Source of the DNA: Nageia nagi
Lineage: Eukaryota; Pinophyta
DNA length: 64,000 bases
Direction of reading: 5' to 3'
NCBI GenBank assembly: GCA_050084985.1
Contig: JBITNC010000001.1
Location: forward strand, 162,130,001 to 162,194,000
Notes under the pieces: model-generated
What the model saw: the letters and a program-made list of their open reading frames with translations, nothing else
Told to the model about the DNA's origin: nothing
The model's database searches: none
Shown here: one piece after another, positions 35,128-46,541 of the stretch
Layout: every line of letters begins with the position of its first letter
Numbering within the stretch: position 1 is the first letter of the stretch
Position numbers and translations under genes: made by a program

Positions 35128-35664
35128 TCAAAGGAGATGAATCCTTCTACACCAAAAATCAAACTTGAAGAGATCCTCCTAATCTTCAAATCAAGAGAAC
35201 ACAATCACACATACAAAGAGAGAGAAAAATATGTATATTGGTTCTTGTCAACTAGAGAGTACTCCATTCTAATCTAGATATTATTACTTCTCAAGAGCAC
35301 ACTCTTATAATGCAATACTAGCATTCTTTCCTCCTATTATTCTACACATTAAGACCATTACAATGCTTTAAACTAGAGTAAAAAATAGCTTGAGGAGAGT
35401 CCTCAATTTATAGGAAAAAATCTCACTTTGACTCACTCTTTTATCCAAGGAGAAAAATATAATCCAAGGGATAAATATATTCACATGTGAGATGATTGTA
35501 ATACAAGTTTCAATATTTAATTCACTAAATACTTAAAAGGTATTTATGAATACTTTTAAGTATATAGTGAGTTAAATAGATATTTACATAAAGAAAAGTT
35601 ATATTATTCTTTAGATTCCTTTGTAAAGGATAATTTATACAATAGTGCATTATTTTTTCTAACA
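35128..35664 (-). repeat. Element D1 5' LTR (right copy)
   Basis: On the minus strand it starts TGTTAGAAAAAATAATGCAC. It matches the left copy in the first 230 bases and again near the primer site. A minus TATA box (tataaattg) is at 35404-35414. It lacks the repeated segment that lengthens the left copy. Confidence 0.8.
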
Positions 35665-36343
35665 TGAGATGGGCATGGTTACAAAATATCTTCAAGCATG
35701 TATCATGTAAAGATCTAAGGAGAGTTATATTTTTAAAGGTACTTGAAATAATGCATATTAAGGATGATGCATATTTGAAGGAAGTTGTATCTAATTTTTA
35801 CTTTGAATTCTATGAGGAGAAGGCTTTTCTAAACTACTTTGCATCTTTGAAGGAAGTTGTATCTAAGTTTTATGTTAAATTATCTAAAAAGAAGGTTTTT
35901 TTTTAAATTGCTTTTTCTGAAAATTGGGTTGAGGATGATAAAATTTGTAAGTTTCGCATATAACATGTTTATGCTTACTAAAATTTCATTTGTCAAGTCT
36001 TTATGATTTCGATTTTATTATTTTTGGTATAAGTTTGTAGGCCAAATGCTACAAGGATTTTCCACATTCCAACCAGAAAATAAATTCAATTATTGAGTCA
36101 TACCATTTTCTTTTTAAATTAGGTTTTTATGTGATAAGGAAAAAATATGGTAGAATTATAAATTGGTTATTTTACACGTTGATTAAATTAGTTTAGCCAT
36201 ATTTTAGAAATAGGGATAAATTGAACCAAATTGGATTTTGGAATAATTATAAGAAAGAGAAGAGTTTAGAAAGTTCATATGAGAAGTCTTGTATGATGCT
36301 AGATTATCATTATATCCCTCATGAAGATATCATTGGTTCATAC
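35665..36343. other. Spacer between copia D1 and element E1, possible host remnant
   Basis: There are two plus-strand frames (35664-35906 and 36221-36466). The first contains a 25-residue internal duplication (LKEVVSNFYFEF and LKEVVSKFYVKL). The second begins MNQIGFWNNYKKEK and runs into the LTR of E1 at 36344. I recognise neither. They could be worn exon pieces or chance; nothing supports a function. Confidence 0.4.
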
Positions 36344-36454
36344 TGTATATCCATACATAATAAATTCTTTATTAAAGCCCCAGTGTACTTTACTTGCAAT
36401 CATGAGTTCATTTTAAGATCCTCGGGAGTTTTTTCTGGAGCAAATAAAGCAGGC

Positions 36455-37130
36455 CAGATAAAATGATGATGTCACAGAGGATAAGATAGTCACATTTTGG
36501 TAAAGATCAGGTTTCGGAGATGATGAGGTCAGCAAGGGGTGATTAAAAAGGCCAGAGTCAATAGATAAAGTATTTTGGAATGAAATGATGATGTCACAAA
36601 AGAAAGGATAAAGCTCAGTTGTGGAAAAGCCTAGGTTCCGGAGGAGGTGAGGTCAGCAAGAGATAATTGAAGAAGCCAGAGCCCGTAAATTAAGTGTTTC
36701 AAAAGTAAAGCATTTTGAAATAAAATGATGACATCATAGAGGATAAGATAGTCACATTTTGGTAAAGATCAGGTTCCGGAGATGATGAGGTCAGCAAGGG
36801 GTGATTAAAAGGGCTGAAGTCAGTGAAGTAAAGCATTCTAGAATAAAATGATGACACCACAAAGGATAAGATAGTTGCATTTTGGTAAAGACCAAGTTTC
36901 AGAGATGATGAGGTTAGCAAGGGGTGATTAAAAGGGTCAGAGTTAGTGGATAAAGCATTCTGAAATAAAATGATGACATCACAGAGGATAAGATAGTCAC
37001 ATTTTGGTAAAGACCAGGTTCCAAAGATGATGAGGTTAGCAAGGGGTAATTGAAAAGCCAGAGGTAGTGAATAAAGCATGCTAAAGCAAAATGATGAAGT
37101 CACAGAAGAAAAGATAATCATAGACATTAC
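36455..37130 (+). promoter_or_regulatory. Tandem putative bZIP-box repeats in E1 5' LTR
   Basis: Boxes at 36467 (TGATGTCA), 36589 (TGATGTCA), 36729 (TGACATCA), 36852 (TGACACCA), 36974 (TGACATCA) and 37095 (TGAAGTCA) are spaced 122, 140, 123, 122 and 121 bp. TGATGTCA and TGACATCA are the two single CpG-transition products of TGACGTCA, the palindrome bound by plant bZIP/TGA factors. Binding itself is inference. Confidence 0.55.
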
Positions 37131-37266
37131 TATCCACTACCTTCTCAGTTTTGTAACATTTAGACAAATGGCATATGTAGATGATGATAGTCAGAAGTGG
37201 CCAGAATCTTGAGGCTATTTTTGTAACAGTTCTATTTTCATTTTCTTGTAACTATTGTTATTTTAG

Positions 37267-37276
37267 TATAAGTATA
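37267..37276 (+). promoter_or_regulatory. TATA box in E1 5' LTR
   Basis: The sequence tataagtata follows a T-rich stretch and precedes aggaaaataaagtgg. The same site recurs at 43837-43846, 45935-45944 and 58037-58046 in the other LTRs of this family. This conservation across four copies supports a core promoter. Confidence 0.6.
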
Positions 37277-37818
37277 GGAAAATAAAGTGGAAAAGGGGTT
37301 GAAAGCCCTAGTATTACTCTTTACATTTGTTCTCAAAGACTTGTAGTTTTTATCAGTAATATGATACCATCTTGACCTTTCTTGTCTAGCACTCATAATT
37401 GTTATTCTTAATTAGGTTACATTGTGGTAGCTTGGCATGTTTCCTGAATGATAATTGCAAGCTGTTAGTATAATTATGTCTGCTTATATGGTAGAGTAAA
37501 GCTAGGAAACTATTGGAGAGTAAGAGCTTGTACTGTAGCTGCTATAGTAGATTCAGACCAAGGTTTCACACCCTGTGAAAGCCCACGTTGAACTAGTGAT
37601 TCACCTTTATTTTCTCTCTTGTTACCCTAAGCCTTTTGCTTAAATTCCTCGCACTCTACTCCTTTTATTTTCTTTCTTGTTACTTCTCCTACACCCAATG
37701 TATAAGGAACCAGCCTTCTCCAGAGATCAGACTGTCACTATAGTCTATTCTTGATTTACTTTGGTTAAGATTGTTCATGGTGCATATATTACACAATCCT
37801 AATCAACAATATTTCTTT

Positions 37819-37838
37819 TTGGCACGCTCGATGGGACA
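37819..37838 (+). other. E1 primer binding site (candidate)
   Basis: The sequence tggcacgctcgatgggac begins about 11 bases after the LTR end; E2 has tggcatgcccgatgggac at 46542. A second TGG sequence, tggcgactctgctgaag, lies about 30 bases further. Either could be the tRNA site; the tRNA is not assigned. Confidence 0.45.
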
Positions 37839-37956
37839 CGAAGAAACTTATTGGCGACTCTGCTGAAGAACTATCTATGGTATGTATTAAAGCAAATTAT
37901 TTGTAAATATCATATGTGCTTTTGAACCTTTCATTTTCTTTTGCAACCTAGAGTTT

Positions 37957-38775
37957 ATGTGGACTAGAGCTAAAACTAGAGTAGCAAAAGAAGCACCAGA
38001 TTTTAGAACGTTAGATGCTCCTAAGAGAAAGACCCTGATCAAGTCCAAATCTTTGAATGTATCAGCACCCTAAAATCCTTTACCAAGCCAGAACCATCCA
38101 ATCTTCACACTAGAAATACCTCTCCTAAAATGGCTAATCTAGCTTAGAATATTTATCCGAAATGGGATAATGGGGTACCAATAGCCCTGTTGATGTTGCA
38201 TGACATCCTAGCAAATGTTTTCAAAACCCTTTTGAAGTTTGATACAACTTCAGAGAAAATGGCTTATGAACATTATGTTGATGTAGCTGGCCTAGGGAAG
38301 ATTCATAATATCCAACATGAAGATGTCATGGTGAGATTACTGGCTCAGTCTTTCAAGGGAAAGGTCCTAGATTGGTATAGGGGCCTTCCTAATGGACCTA
38401 TAACCACTTGGGCTCAACTAGAAGAGCCCTTTATCTTGGAATTTAATGAATTAGGTGATCCTTTTTCCTTGTTAACATAGTTCACTTCAATCAAAAGATA
38501 TGAGCAAGAAAATATCCCTGATTTCAATATTAGATTCCAAAAAACTTGGATGAGAGTCCCAATGCCAGTCAGGCCTCAACAATTTCAAGCCCTGATGTAT
38601 TACCTAAGAGCCTTTCCTCCGGATCTCTCTTTGCAAATCCAAAATTTTGGAGTGAATACTTTCCTAGAGGTCTATAGACAAGCGGTATATGCCGAAGCCT
38701 ATCTTATTTCAGTAGGAAAATTACCAAGTCGCATGCCAATGCCTTATTTTCCAGTAACCGCCCAATAGTAAATTT
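37957..38775 (+). pseudogene. Element E1 gag (truncated, frameshifted)
   Basis: It starts at an ATG equivalent to E2 46679 (MWTRAKTRVAKEAPDFRTLD). One base is missing near 38060 relative to E2 (aatgtatc against aatagtatc), shifting the frame. The gag core then reads LLAQSFKGKVLDWYRGLP with TTWAQLEEPFILEF. Stops occur at 38478 and 38766. E1 keeps Gln (CAA) in YRQAVYAEAYL where E2 has TAA. The protein ends at the pol deletion. Confidence 0.85.
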
Positions 38776-38890
38776 ATATGATAGCCAGATGTGTAGGAAA
38801 AAACTCATTTGAAATAGTGAAATTGAACAGGTGGTGGCTGTTGATCTTAGTAAATGGGCAACATTCAAAGTGTTATAGACCCACATGTGC
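38776..38890 (+). pseudogene. Element E1 integrase C-terminal stub
   Basis: Sequence from about 38780 (atagccagatgtgtagg) is homologous to E2 52437-52535 (gtagctaaatgcattggg). It encodes the last integrase residues before the pol stop (KNSFEIVKLN, then NGQHSKCY). The join gag/integrase-end marks the deletion point near 38770. Confidence 0.75.
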
Positions 38891-39311
38891 GGGAGATTGA
38901 TCAAGAAAAGGATATGATTCTGTACATATTGTAAATAGCATGTTGTGTTCATTTATTTTAAGCAAGTGGGATTATTGTTGTCATCTAATAGTAGTGGAAT
39001 ATTAATGGGAATAACACATTTACACTGATAGAAGTGGAGTTTCTGAGAAAATCAACAGTATCAAATCTTGAGATTTCCAAGAAAATCACAAAAAATTAGG
39101 CCTGTTATAAATGAAAGTACTAGTGGAGTTATTTCGTGCAAGTAAAAGATGGTGCATTAACCCTTGAAGTTGATTTTAAAAGGGCCAAAGGTGGTTCATT
39201 TCAAATTTGCCTAAAACTCAAATGCACGAGAGAGCTAAAGATCAAAAGGCAAGAAGCATAGAATATTATCGGTAGTGATCAGAGTAAGTAGAGGATTTTA
39301 GAATATTGAGC
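38891..39311. other. E1 spacer between pol end and ORF2
   Basis: Non-coding; homologous to E2 52553-53042 in part (the tacatattgtaaatag region). No element-specific signal recognised. Confidence 0.55.
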
Positions 39312-42300
39312 ATGGCACCCCCTCAAACCAAAGTCGCTAAAGGAGTTATTGATTCAATGGAGTTGCTGTAAGACACCAAAATAATGGCTCAGAATAAAAA
39401 TCCTAAGGGCACAGCTGAAGGTAAGTGCCCAAATTTTAGCTTTAACCATATTGCACATGCTCCCATGGGGTTGGGGTTAATGTATTTCATTCCATATAGA
39501 TGTCTCCCAGCCCCTGAGTTGGTAGATTTAGTAAAAAGGGGATTTGATGCTACCTCGAGGACTGTCAAAAACCCTCTTGGTAAAATAGTTCTTAGCCTGG
39601 ACCCCCTTTCAATTAAAAAAGCTTTCAACCCATCACCCCCTCAATCCACTCCCATGGTAGTAAATTGGGATACAAGGCCAAGTGCCAATTTAAAAAAGAA
39701 CCTTCTAGCTTGGCTAAACAAGAATGCAGAGGGTGCAATGAGTTTCAAAGAGTCCCTCAGTCAGAACTCTTGCTAGCCAACTTTAACACACATGCTTAGT
39801 TGTTACTGTCCATGTTGTCAATTGTTGTAGGAGAGCAATCTGATAGATATATTTCCCTGAGCAAGCTGACCATAGCCTATCTGATATCCCACCCAAGATC
39901 CTTCATTATTTATAATTGGTCAGTTGCCATTTCAAATGGGATCTCCAAGCAGTTACAAAGAATAGAGGAAGGTTCCCATTTTACTTTTGTCTCATACCTT
40001 ATTTGGTTATTCATTCATCATAATTCAGATTATTTTTCGCAAATGACCCTGAATAAGCAAAGTGAGGATGGTCCCTCAAATCTATAGATAAACAGACTGA
40101 AGAGGTTAGAATAGGAGCTGATTATTACAATTTTATGGAGCATTTTTTATTTCTAGCGATGAGTTTAATGGCTCTGATAATCCCAAGATTATCAGTAGCC
40201 TCCCAACTATACCTCAGGATGCCACATGGCGAGATAGGGGATTGGTTTTTTGCTGAGGAGGGGACTTTCATAAGGTTGTACGATTTTTTGGGGGCTCCAT
40301 TTTTGCTACCTATTCATGTCACAGATTGGGTTTTTAGCATAGAGTTCACTAGGCAGATAGAATACATAGATGCCAAGTACAGGACAACGATGAAGAAGAG
40401 GGTCACTTACAGCCTCCCACTTAGAATCCATGATTTGGTGTTGCAGAGTAGGGGTAGAAGCGAGGGTCTAGAACAAAAGCTTCTGGGGTTGAGACTTAAA
40501 AAAATGAACCAATTTTTGTTGTATGATTCGGAGGATATTTTCGGTACGAAGTTGAGAAGTCAGCCTAATCCTCCAGGCTTCAAGGTAGATATAAGGCCAA
40601 AGCTCGAGCAGTGGAGAAATCCAGCAAGTGAAGACCGGGTGATACCCCGAAACTTACTTTTAAAAGATGTATTACCTCCATGGATGAGCTTTTATGAGAA
40701 GAAGGCTAATTTTGACCCTAAGATAGACTCCATCTCAAAAGCATCCCTGACTACCTTGAGGAGATAAAAATGGAGTGAAGAGAAAATTGTGGCATTTGTA
40801 CAATACAGGGTTGAGTCCGAAAATAAGCTTGCCCCTTTGGAGTTCGATTTGGATGACAAATTTGAGGAGATGTGGCAGATTGAGCATCCTATGGATGTCT
40901 CATCGAATGATTCTTTAGTAAGTTTTGGTGGAGAGGAGCAATAATAACTATCAAAGGTAGCTCAAGCCCCTATCCCTGGAGAGCAGGTTAGTGAAGAAAC
41001 CAGGGAGACCACTCTGAAGACTTCCCAAGAAGTGGGAAAAAAGCCAGGGAAAGTCTATATAGCAAAGAGAAAGGTCGTAAAAGGTCCTCAATCACCAAGG
41101 AAAAAAAGGAGGAGCTCCACTCCCATAGGTACACTTTCTTCCCTTATTCCTCCTCCTATCTTTGTTGTCTCTTCTAGTCCCTTGACAATTATTCCACCTC
41201 TGACAGTCACCCCCATTTCATCTTATTCACCTTTCGTCACCATTGCTTCACCCCCACCATCACCAACCCTTCCACCACTTCCTAATTTGCCATCACCATT
41301 CACATGGTCTAACCCACTTCCTTTTCATTAGTTCCCCTCATCACTCCTCCCATCGGTGTCATTTTCGTACCATCATCGCCTCCATCATCCACTCCAGAGC
41401 CGTCTATACCTACACCCATCAGTAGCAGTGTCTCTGGCCCTAGTCAAGCCAACCCTGTTACATTAGTTCAATAGGTGGTACCCTCTTCCACACCAGAGTT
41501 GAGTGTGACCTCCCCATTCATTGCAATATCTGGTCAGCAGGTATCGGTGAGTGGGATCATGGAGTAGTACAAGTAATTGAAGCAAAATTAGGAAGCCTGG
41601 ATTCAGAAGCAAATGTAGAAAATCTTGGCACTTGATAATCTGGTAAGGCTCCAGATGTCTGTGGATGCAAAAAGCAAAGTTTTGAAATTTGCTATTGCCC
41701 AAGATCATCAAGAGGGGCAAAGTGATTTATCTGCAATGAACACCCGGGTAAGGATAGATACTAGGAGCATATCCTAGAGTGATAAGAATGAGCTGTTGCA
41801 AATAGCTATGGACTTAAACATTTCTAAAACATTTTTGAATTGACCAAATTAGAGGTCAAATATAATAAGCTTCAGAAGGAAAATGAAGCAATGAAACAAC
41901 AATTAGATTCTCAATGGTTAAAATTAAAAGTCGTAGATAATAATATAGCTACTCTTAGAGCAAGTTTAGCTGCCACCCCGACTGCAGATAGCCTAGCAAA
42001 GAAAGATGTGGTCATAGCACATAAGGATGTAGAAATTGCAACCAAAATAGCTGAAGTAGTAGCAAGAGAGACAATAATTGGTAATTTAAATGCCAACATT
42101 GCACATATGTAGCTGAATTCAAATTTCAATAAGGTTGACAGGGATTTTTTGATCAAAATAAAAGAAAAATTCCAAGAGCAATTATCCCCAAAGATTAAAC
42201 AACTGATTCAACTCAGAGATCACATTGATCTATATTTTTCAGAGTTGAAGAAATTAGAGGCAAATGTCAACCTCTGTGAAAGTACTATCGACCCCATGGG

Positions 42301-42826
42301 GAAGTTAGCAAAGAGGGCAAAGGAAAAGCTAGGTGAGATTTCCAATGAGGAGCTTCAAGCCCTAAATGTGGGAAATAGAGTTGAGTTGATCTCAGCAATT
42401 GACTACCTAGTCCATGAGAAATGGGTGTGTTAAGAAATAAAAAATAATTTGATCAAGTAGTTACAAGGGGTAGAAACCCAGAAAGTTGAAATAGTGAAAT
42501 TATCTGAGGCTAGATTTCTAGGATTATGGAAGGAGGATAGTTCACCCATCTCCGAGGCTGAAATTTTGAAACACATTCAGGAAGATAGTCAAAAGATAGA
42601 GGATATAGATTTATTATTGAATTCTTTTGATGAGGCAAATTTGTTCAAATTTTTTGACCAATGTGCCAATAAAGGAGTGGTCTTGCAGCAGCTGTTGCAT
42701 AAATATGGGCAAATCTCCTACAAAATTTTGAACAACATAGCTCTAGCCCAATTGAGAATAAAAGACTTCTCTGAAAAACATGCAAGTTGGGGTAAGGTTG
42801 TGGAATTTTTAGGGGTTCAGAGTTGA
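39312..42826 (+). pseudogene. Element E1 ORF2: unrecognised extra protein (degenerate)
   Basis: Homologous along its length to E2 ORF2. The start is MAPPQTKVAKGVIDSMELL at 39312. Landmarks: NKNPKGTAEGKCPNFSFNHI (39396), LYLRMPHGEIGDWFFAEEGT (about 40210), HVTDWVFSIEFTRQIEYID (about 40315), a basic cluster RKKRRSS (41098), a Pro/Ser/Thr-rich linker (41120-41400) and a C-terminal helical part (41840-42826). At least two frameshifts and several stops interrupt it, so it is more decayed than E2. Retention of this frame in a copy without pol is notable. Function is unknown. Confidence 0.8.
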
Positions 42827-42917
42827 AATAATAGATTTCATTTTGGTATTATTTTTCAAACTGAGTTCTAAATTGCTCTTTGATAAAGGCAAAATTTCCC
42901 CCCAGAAGTTGCCATAA

Positions 42918-44378
42918 TGTATATCCATACATAATAAATTCTTTATTAAAGCCCCGGTGTACTTGCAATCATGAGTTCATTTTAAGATCCCTGAGAGTTT
43001 TTTTCTGGAGCAAATAAAGCGGGCCAGATAAAATGATGACATCACAGAGGATAAGATAGTCACATTTTGGTAAAGATCAGGTTCCAGAGATGATGAGGTT
43101 AGCAAGGGGTGATTAAAAAGGCCAAAGTCAGTAGATAAAGCATTCTGGAATGAAATGATGATGTCATAAAAGAAAGGATAAAGCTCAGTTGTGGAAAAGC
43201 TCAGGTTTCGGAGGAGGTGAGGTCAGCAAGAGATAATTGAAGAAGCTAAAGTTCATAAATTAAGTGTTCTGAAAGTAAAGCATTTCAGAATAAAATGATG
43301 ACATCATAGAGGATAAGATAGTCATGTTTTGGTAAAGATCAGGTTCCAAAGATGATGAGGTTAGCAAGGGGTGATTAAAAGGGCCGGATTCAGTGAAGTA
43401 AAGCATTCCAAAATAAAATGATGATGTCACAGAGGATAAGATAGTTGTGTTTTGGTAAAGACCAGGTTATGAAGATGATGAGGTCAGCAAGGGGTGATTA
43501 AAAGGGCCTAAGTCAGTGGATAAAGCATTCTGGAATAAAATGATGACATCATAGAGGATAAGATAGTCACATTTTGGTAAAGATCAGGTTTTGAAGATGA
43601 TGAGGTCAGCAAGGGGTAATTGAAAAGCCAGAGGTAGTGAGTAAAGTGCATTGAAGTGAAATGATGAAGTCACAAAAGAAAAGATAATCGCAGACGTTAC
43701 TATCCACTACCTTCTCAGTTTTGTAACATTCAGACAAATGGCGTATGTAGATGATGATAGTCAGAAGTGGCTAGAATCTTGAGGCTATTTTTGTAATAGT
43801 TCTATTTTCATTTTCTTGTAACTGTTGTTATTTTAGTATAAGTATAGGAAAATAAGGTGGAAAAGGGGTCGGAAGCCCTAGTATTGCTCTTTACATTTGT
43901 TCTCGAAGACTTGTAGTTTTTATCAGTAATATGATACCATCTTGACCTTTCTTATCTAGCACTCGTAATTATTATTCTTAATTAGGTTACATTATGGTAG
44001 CTTGGCATGTTTCCTGAATGATAATTACGAGCTATTAGTATAATTGTGTCTACTTATATGGTAGAGTAAAGCTGAGAAACTATTAGAGAATGAGAGCTTG
44101 TACTGTAGCTGCTACACTAGATTCAGACCAAGGTTTCACACCCTATGAAAGCCCGCGCTAAACTAGTGATTCACCTTTATTTTCTCTCTTGTTACCCTAA
44201 GCCTTTTGCTTAAATTCCTCACACTCTACTTCTTTTATTTTCTTTCCTATTACTTCTCCTACACCCAATGTATAAGGAAACGACCTTCTCCGGAGATTAG
44301 ACTGTCACTATAGTCTGTTCTTGATTTACTTTGGTTAAGATTGTTCATGGCGCATATATTACACAATCCTAATCAACA
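42918..44378 (+). repeat. Element E1 3' LTR
   Basis: Starts TGTATATCC and ends aatcaaca, followed by the target duplication catac. It has the same six-unit U3 as the 5' copy, with boxes near 43035, 43158, 43300, 43422, 43543 and 43664. It differs from the 5' LTR mainly by C/T and G/A changes and one small deletion near 42965. Confidence 0.92.
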
Positions 44379-44383
44379 CATAC

Positions 44384-44547
44384 TAGGTGAGGAGTCAATC
44401 AAATCCATCAAATCAATATCTTGTTACCCAACATGGTGAAAACTTTTACACATAATATTTCTGGTGGAACTTGTGAGGTAACACATGTAAGCATATTTTG
44501 AAAATTATAAACTTGTCAGATGTTATATCAACATATATCATATTAAT
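44384..44547. other. Host sequence between E1 and E2
   Basis: This short stretch separates the two related elements. Joined to 36339-36343 on the left and 58631 on the right, it is the pre-insertion locus. No gene is recognisable in it. Confidence 0.6.
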
Positions 44548-46530
44548 TGTATATCCATACATAATAAATTCTTTATTAGAGCCCTGGTGTACTTTACTTG
44601 CAACTATGAGTTCATTTTAAGATCTCTGGAAGTTTTTTTCAACAAATAAAGCAGGCCAGATAAAACGATGACATCACGGAAGATAAAATAATCACATCTT
44701 GGTAAAGACCGGGTCCTAGAAGTGATGAGGTTAGCAAGAGATAATCGAAGAAGTTGGAGCCCGTAAATTAAGTGTTCCAGAAGTAAAGCATTCCGAAATA
44801 AGATGATGATGTCACAAAGGATAAGATAGTCGCATTTTGGTAAAGATCAGGTTCCGAAGATGATGATGTTAGCAAGGGGTGATTAAAAGCCTGGGTTCTA
44901 GAGAAGGTGAGTAAAACATTCCAAAAGTATGAAGATGACATCATAGGGAGAATAATGTTCACATTCTTGAATGAAACTGGGTCCCGAAAGTGATGAGGTT
45001 AGCAAGAGATAATCGAAGAAGCCGGAGCCCGTAAATTAAGTGTTCCAGAAGTAAAGCATTTCGGAATAAGATGATGATGTCATAGAGGATAAGATAGTCA
45101 CATTTTGGTAAAGACCGGGTTTCAGAGATGATGATGTCAGCAAGGGATGATTAAAAGCCCAGGTTCCAGAGAAGGTGAGTAAAACATTTTGAAAGTATGA
45201 AGATGATGTCACGGGGAGAATAATGTTCACATTCTTGAATGAAACTGGGTCCCAAAAGTGATGAGGTCAGTAAGAGATAATTGAAGAAGCTGGAGCCCAT
45301 AAATTAAGTGTTCCAGAAGTAAAGCATTTTGGAATAAGACCATGATGTCACAGAGGATAAGATAGTCACATTTTGGTAAAGATTGGGTTTCAAAGATGAT
45401 GATGTCAGCAAGGGGTGATTAAAAGGTCGAAGTCAGTAGATAAAACATTCCGAAATGAAATGATAAAAGCTCAATTATGGAAAAGCTTGGGTTTTGGAGA
45501 AAGTGAGTAGAGCATTCTGGAAGTATCAAGATGACATCATAGGTAGGACAATGTTCACATTCTTGAATGAAACTGGGTCCCGGAAGTGATGACATCAGCA
45601 AGAAGTGATCGGATAGCCGGAGCCAGTGCGTAAAACATTTTGAAAGTATGAAGATGACATCACAGGGAGAATGATGTTCACATTTTTGAATGAAACTGGG
45701 TCTCGGAAGTGATCAAATAGCTAGAGCCAGTAAATAGGATATCCCAAAAGAGATGAGGATAGCGAGAAGTTAGATCATAGTCATCAAGAAGTTGTATCAT
45801 CTGCAATTTGCCCAGTTTTGTAATATTCTACCAAGTGGCATATGTAGGTAGTATCGGTTAAAAGAAGGCTAAAATCTTGAAGCTATTTTGTAAACGTTTC
45901 TGTTTTGCAATTCTTGTAACTATTGTTGCCTCAGTATAAGTATATGAAAATAAAGTGAAAGAAGGGTCGGAAGCCCTAGTATTACTCTTTACATTTGTTC
46001 TCGAAGACCTATATTTTTATCAGTAATATGAAACCATCTTGACCTTTCTTATCTAGCACTTGTAATTATCATTCTTAATTTGGTTACATCGTGGCAGCTT
46101 GGCTTGTTTCCTGAATGGTAATCACGAGTTGCTAGTATAACCGTGTCTGCTACATGGTAGAGTAAAGCTAGGAAACTATTAGAGAGTGAGAGCTTGTACT
46201 GTAGCTGCTACACTAGATTTAGACCAAGGTTTTACACACTGTGAAAGCCCGCACTGAACTAGTGATCCACCTTTGCTTTCTCTCTTGTTACCCTAAGCCT
46301 TTGCTTAAATTCCTCGCACTCTACTCCTTTTATTTTCCTTTCCTATTACCCTAACCTTTGCTTAAATTCCTCGCACTCTAATCTTTTATTTTTCTTTCCT
46401 TCTACTTTTCCTACACCTAATGTATAAGGAACCGGCCTTCTCCAGAGATCAGACTATCACCATAGTCTGTTCTTGATTTACTTTGGTTAAGATTGTTCGT
46501 GGTACCTATATTACACAATCTTAATCAACA
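44548..46530 (+). repeat. Element E2 5' LTR
   Basis: Begins TGTATATCC and ends cttaatcaaca. At 1,983 bp it is about 500 bp longer than E1's LTR because the repeated U3 part (44640-45760) is expanded and rearranged. A TATA box is at 45935-45944, and R-U5 is pyrimidine-rich. Several minus-strand open frames here are by-products of the repeats. Confidence 0.92.
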
Positions 46531-46541
46531 GTATTTCTTTT

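Larger units (their letters stand above)
29118..35664 (-). mobile_element. Element D1: Ty1/copia retrotransposon, degenerate, gag deleted
   Basis: On the minus strand the order is LTR (35664-35128), primer site, long leader, protease, integrase, RT, RNase H, 3' non-coding, polypurine tract and LTR (29874-29118). Integrase before RT is diagnostic of copia. No gag is recognisable; the leader's G-rich block runs almost directly into protease. No matching target duplication is seen (tgaga on the right, ccaat on the left), as expected if the left LTR is shared with D2. The coding region is full of stops and frameshifts. Confidence 0.85.
36344..37808 (+). repeat. Element E1 5' LTR
   Basis: It starts TGTATATCCATACATAATAA and ends aatcctaatcaaca. 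The U3 part is made of about six tandem units of roughly 122 bp (36455-37130). Each carries a TGATGTCA/TGACATCA box, aggataagatagtcacattt, tggtaaagatcagg and gaggtcagcaaggggtgatt. Downstream come a TATA box and a pyrimidine-rich R-U5. Confidence 0.92.
36344..44378 (+). mobile_element. Element E1: pol-deleted Ty3/gypsy element with gag and ORF2
   Basis: LTRs of 1,465 and 1,461 bp are flanked by catac at 36339-36343 and 44379-44383. The inside holds gag, a short relic of the integrase C-terminus and ORF2. Aligned with E2, everything from near the gag end (E2 about 47490) to the integrase end (E2 about 52435) is missing, about 4.9 kb. A single internal deletion explains this. The copy cannot move alone. 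Whether it lost pol before or after insertion cannot be told here. Confidence 0.9.

Noticed and set aside
36699-37127. 142-residue minus-strand open frame with repeated SSSYF / MLYF segments (others at 44768, 45036, 56870 and 57521)
   Set aside because: These are translations of the tandem LTR repeats of E1/E2 on the wrong strand; the repetition mirrors the 122-bp DNA unit.
36455-37130. Regularly spaced repeats considered as a CRISPR array
   Set aside because: The units are about 122 bp with no short constant repeat and variable spacers, and they lie inside LTR promoters of a plant retrotransposon.
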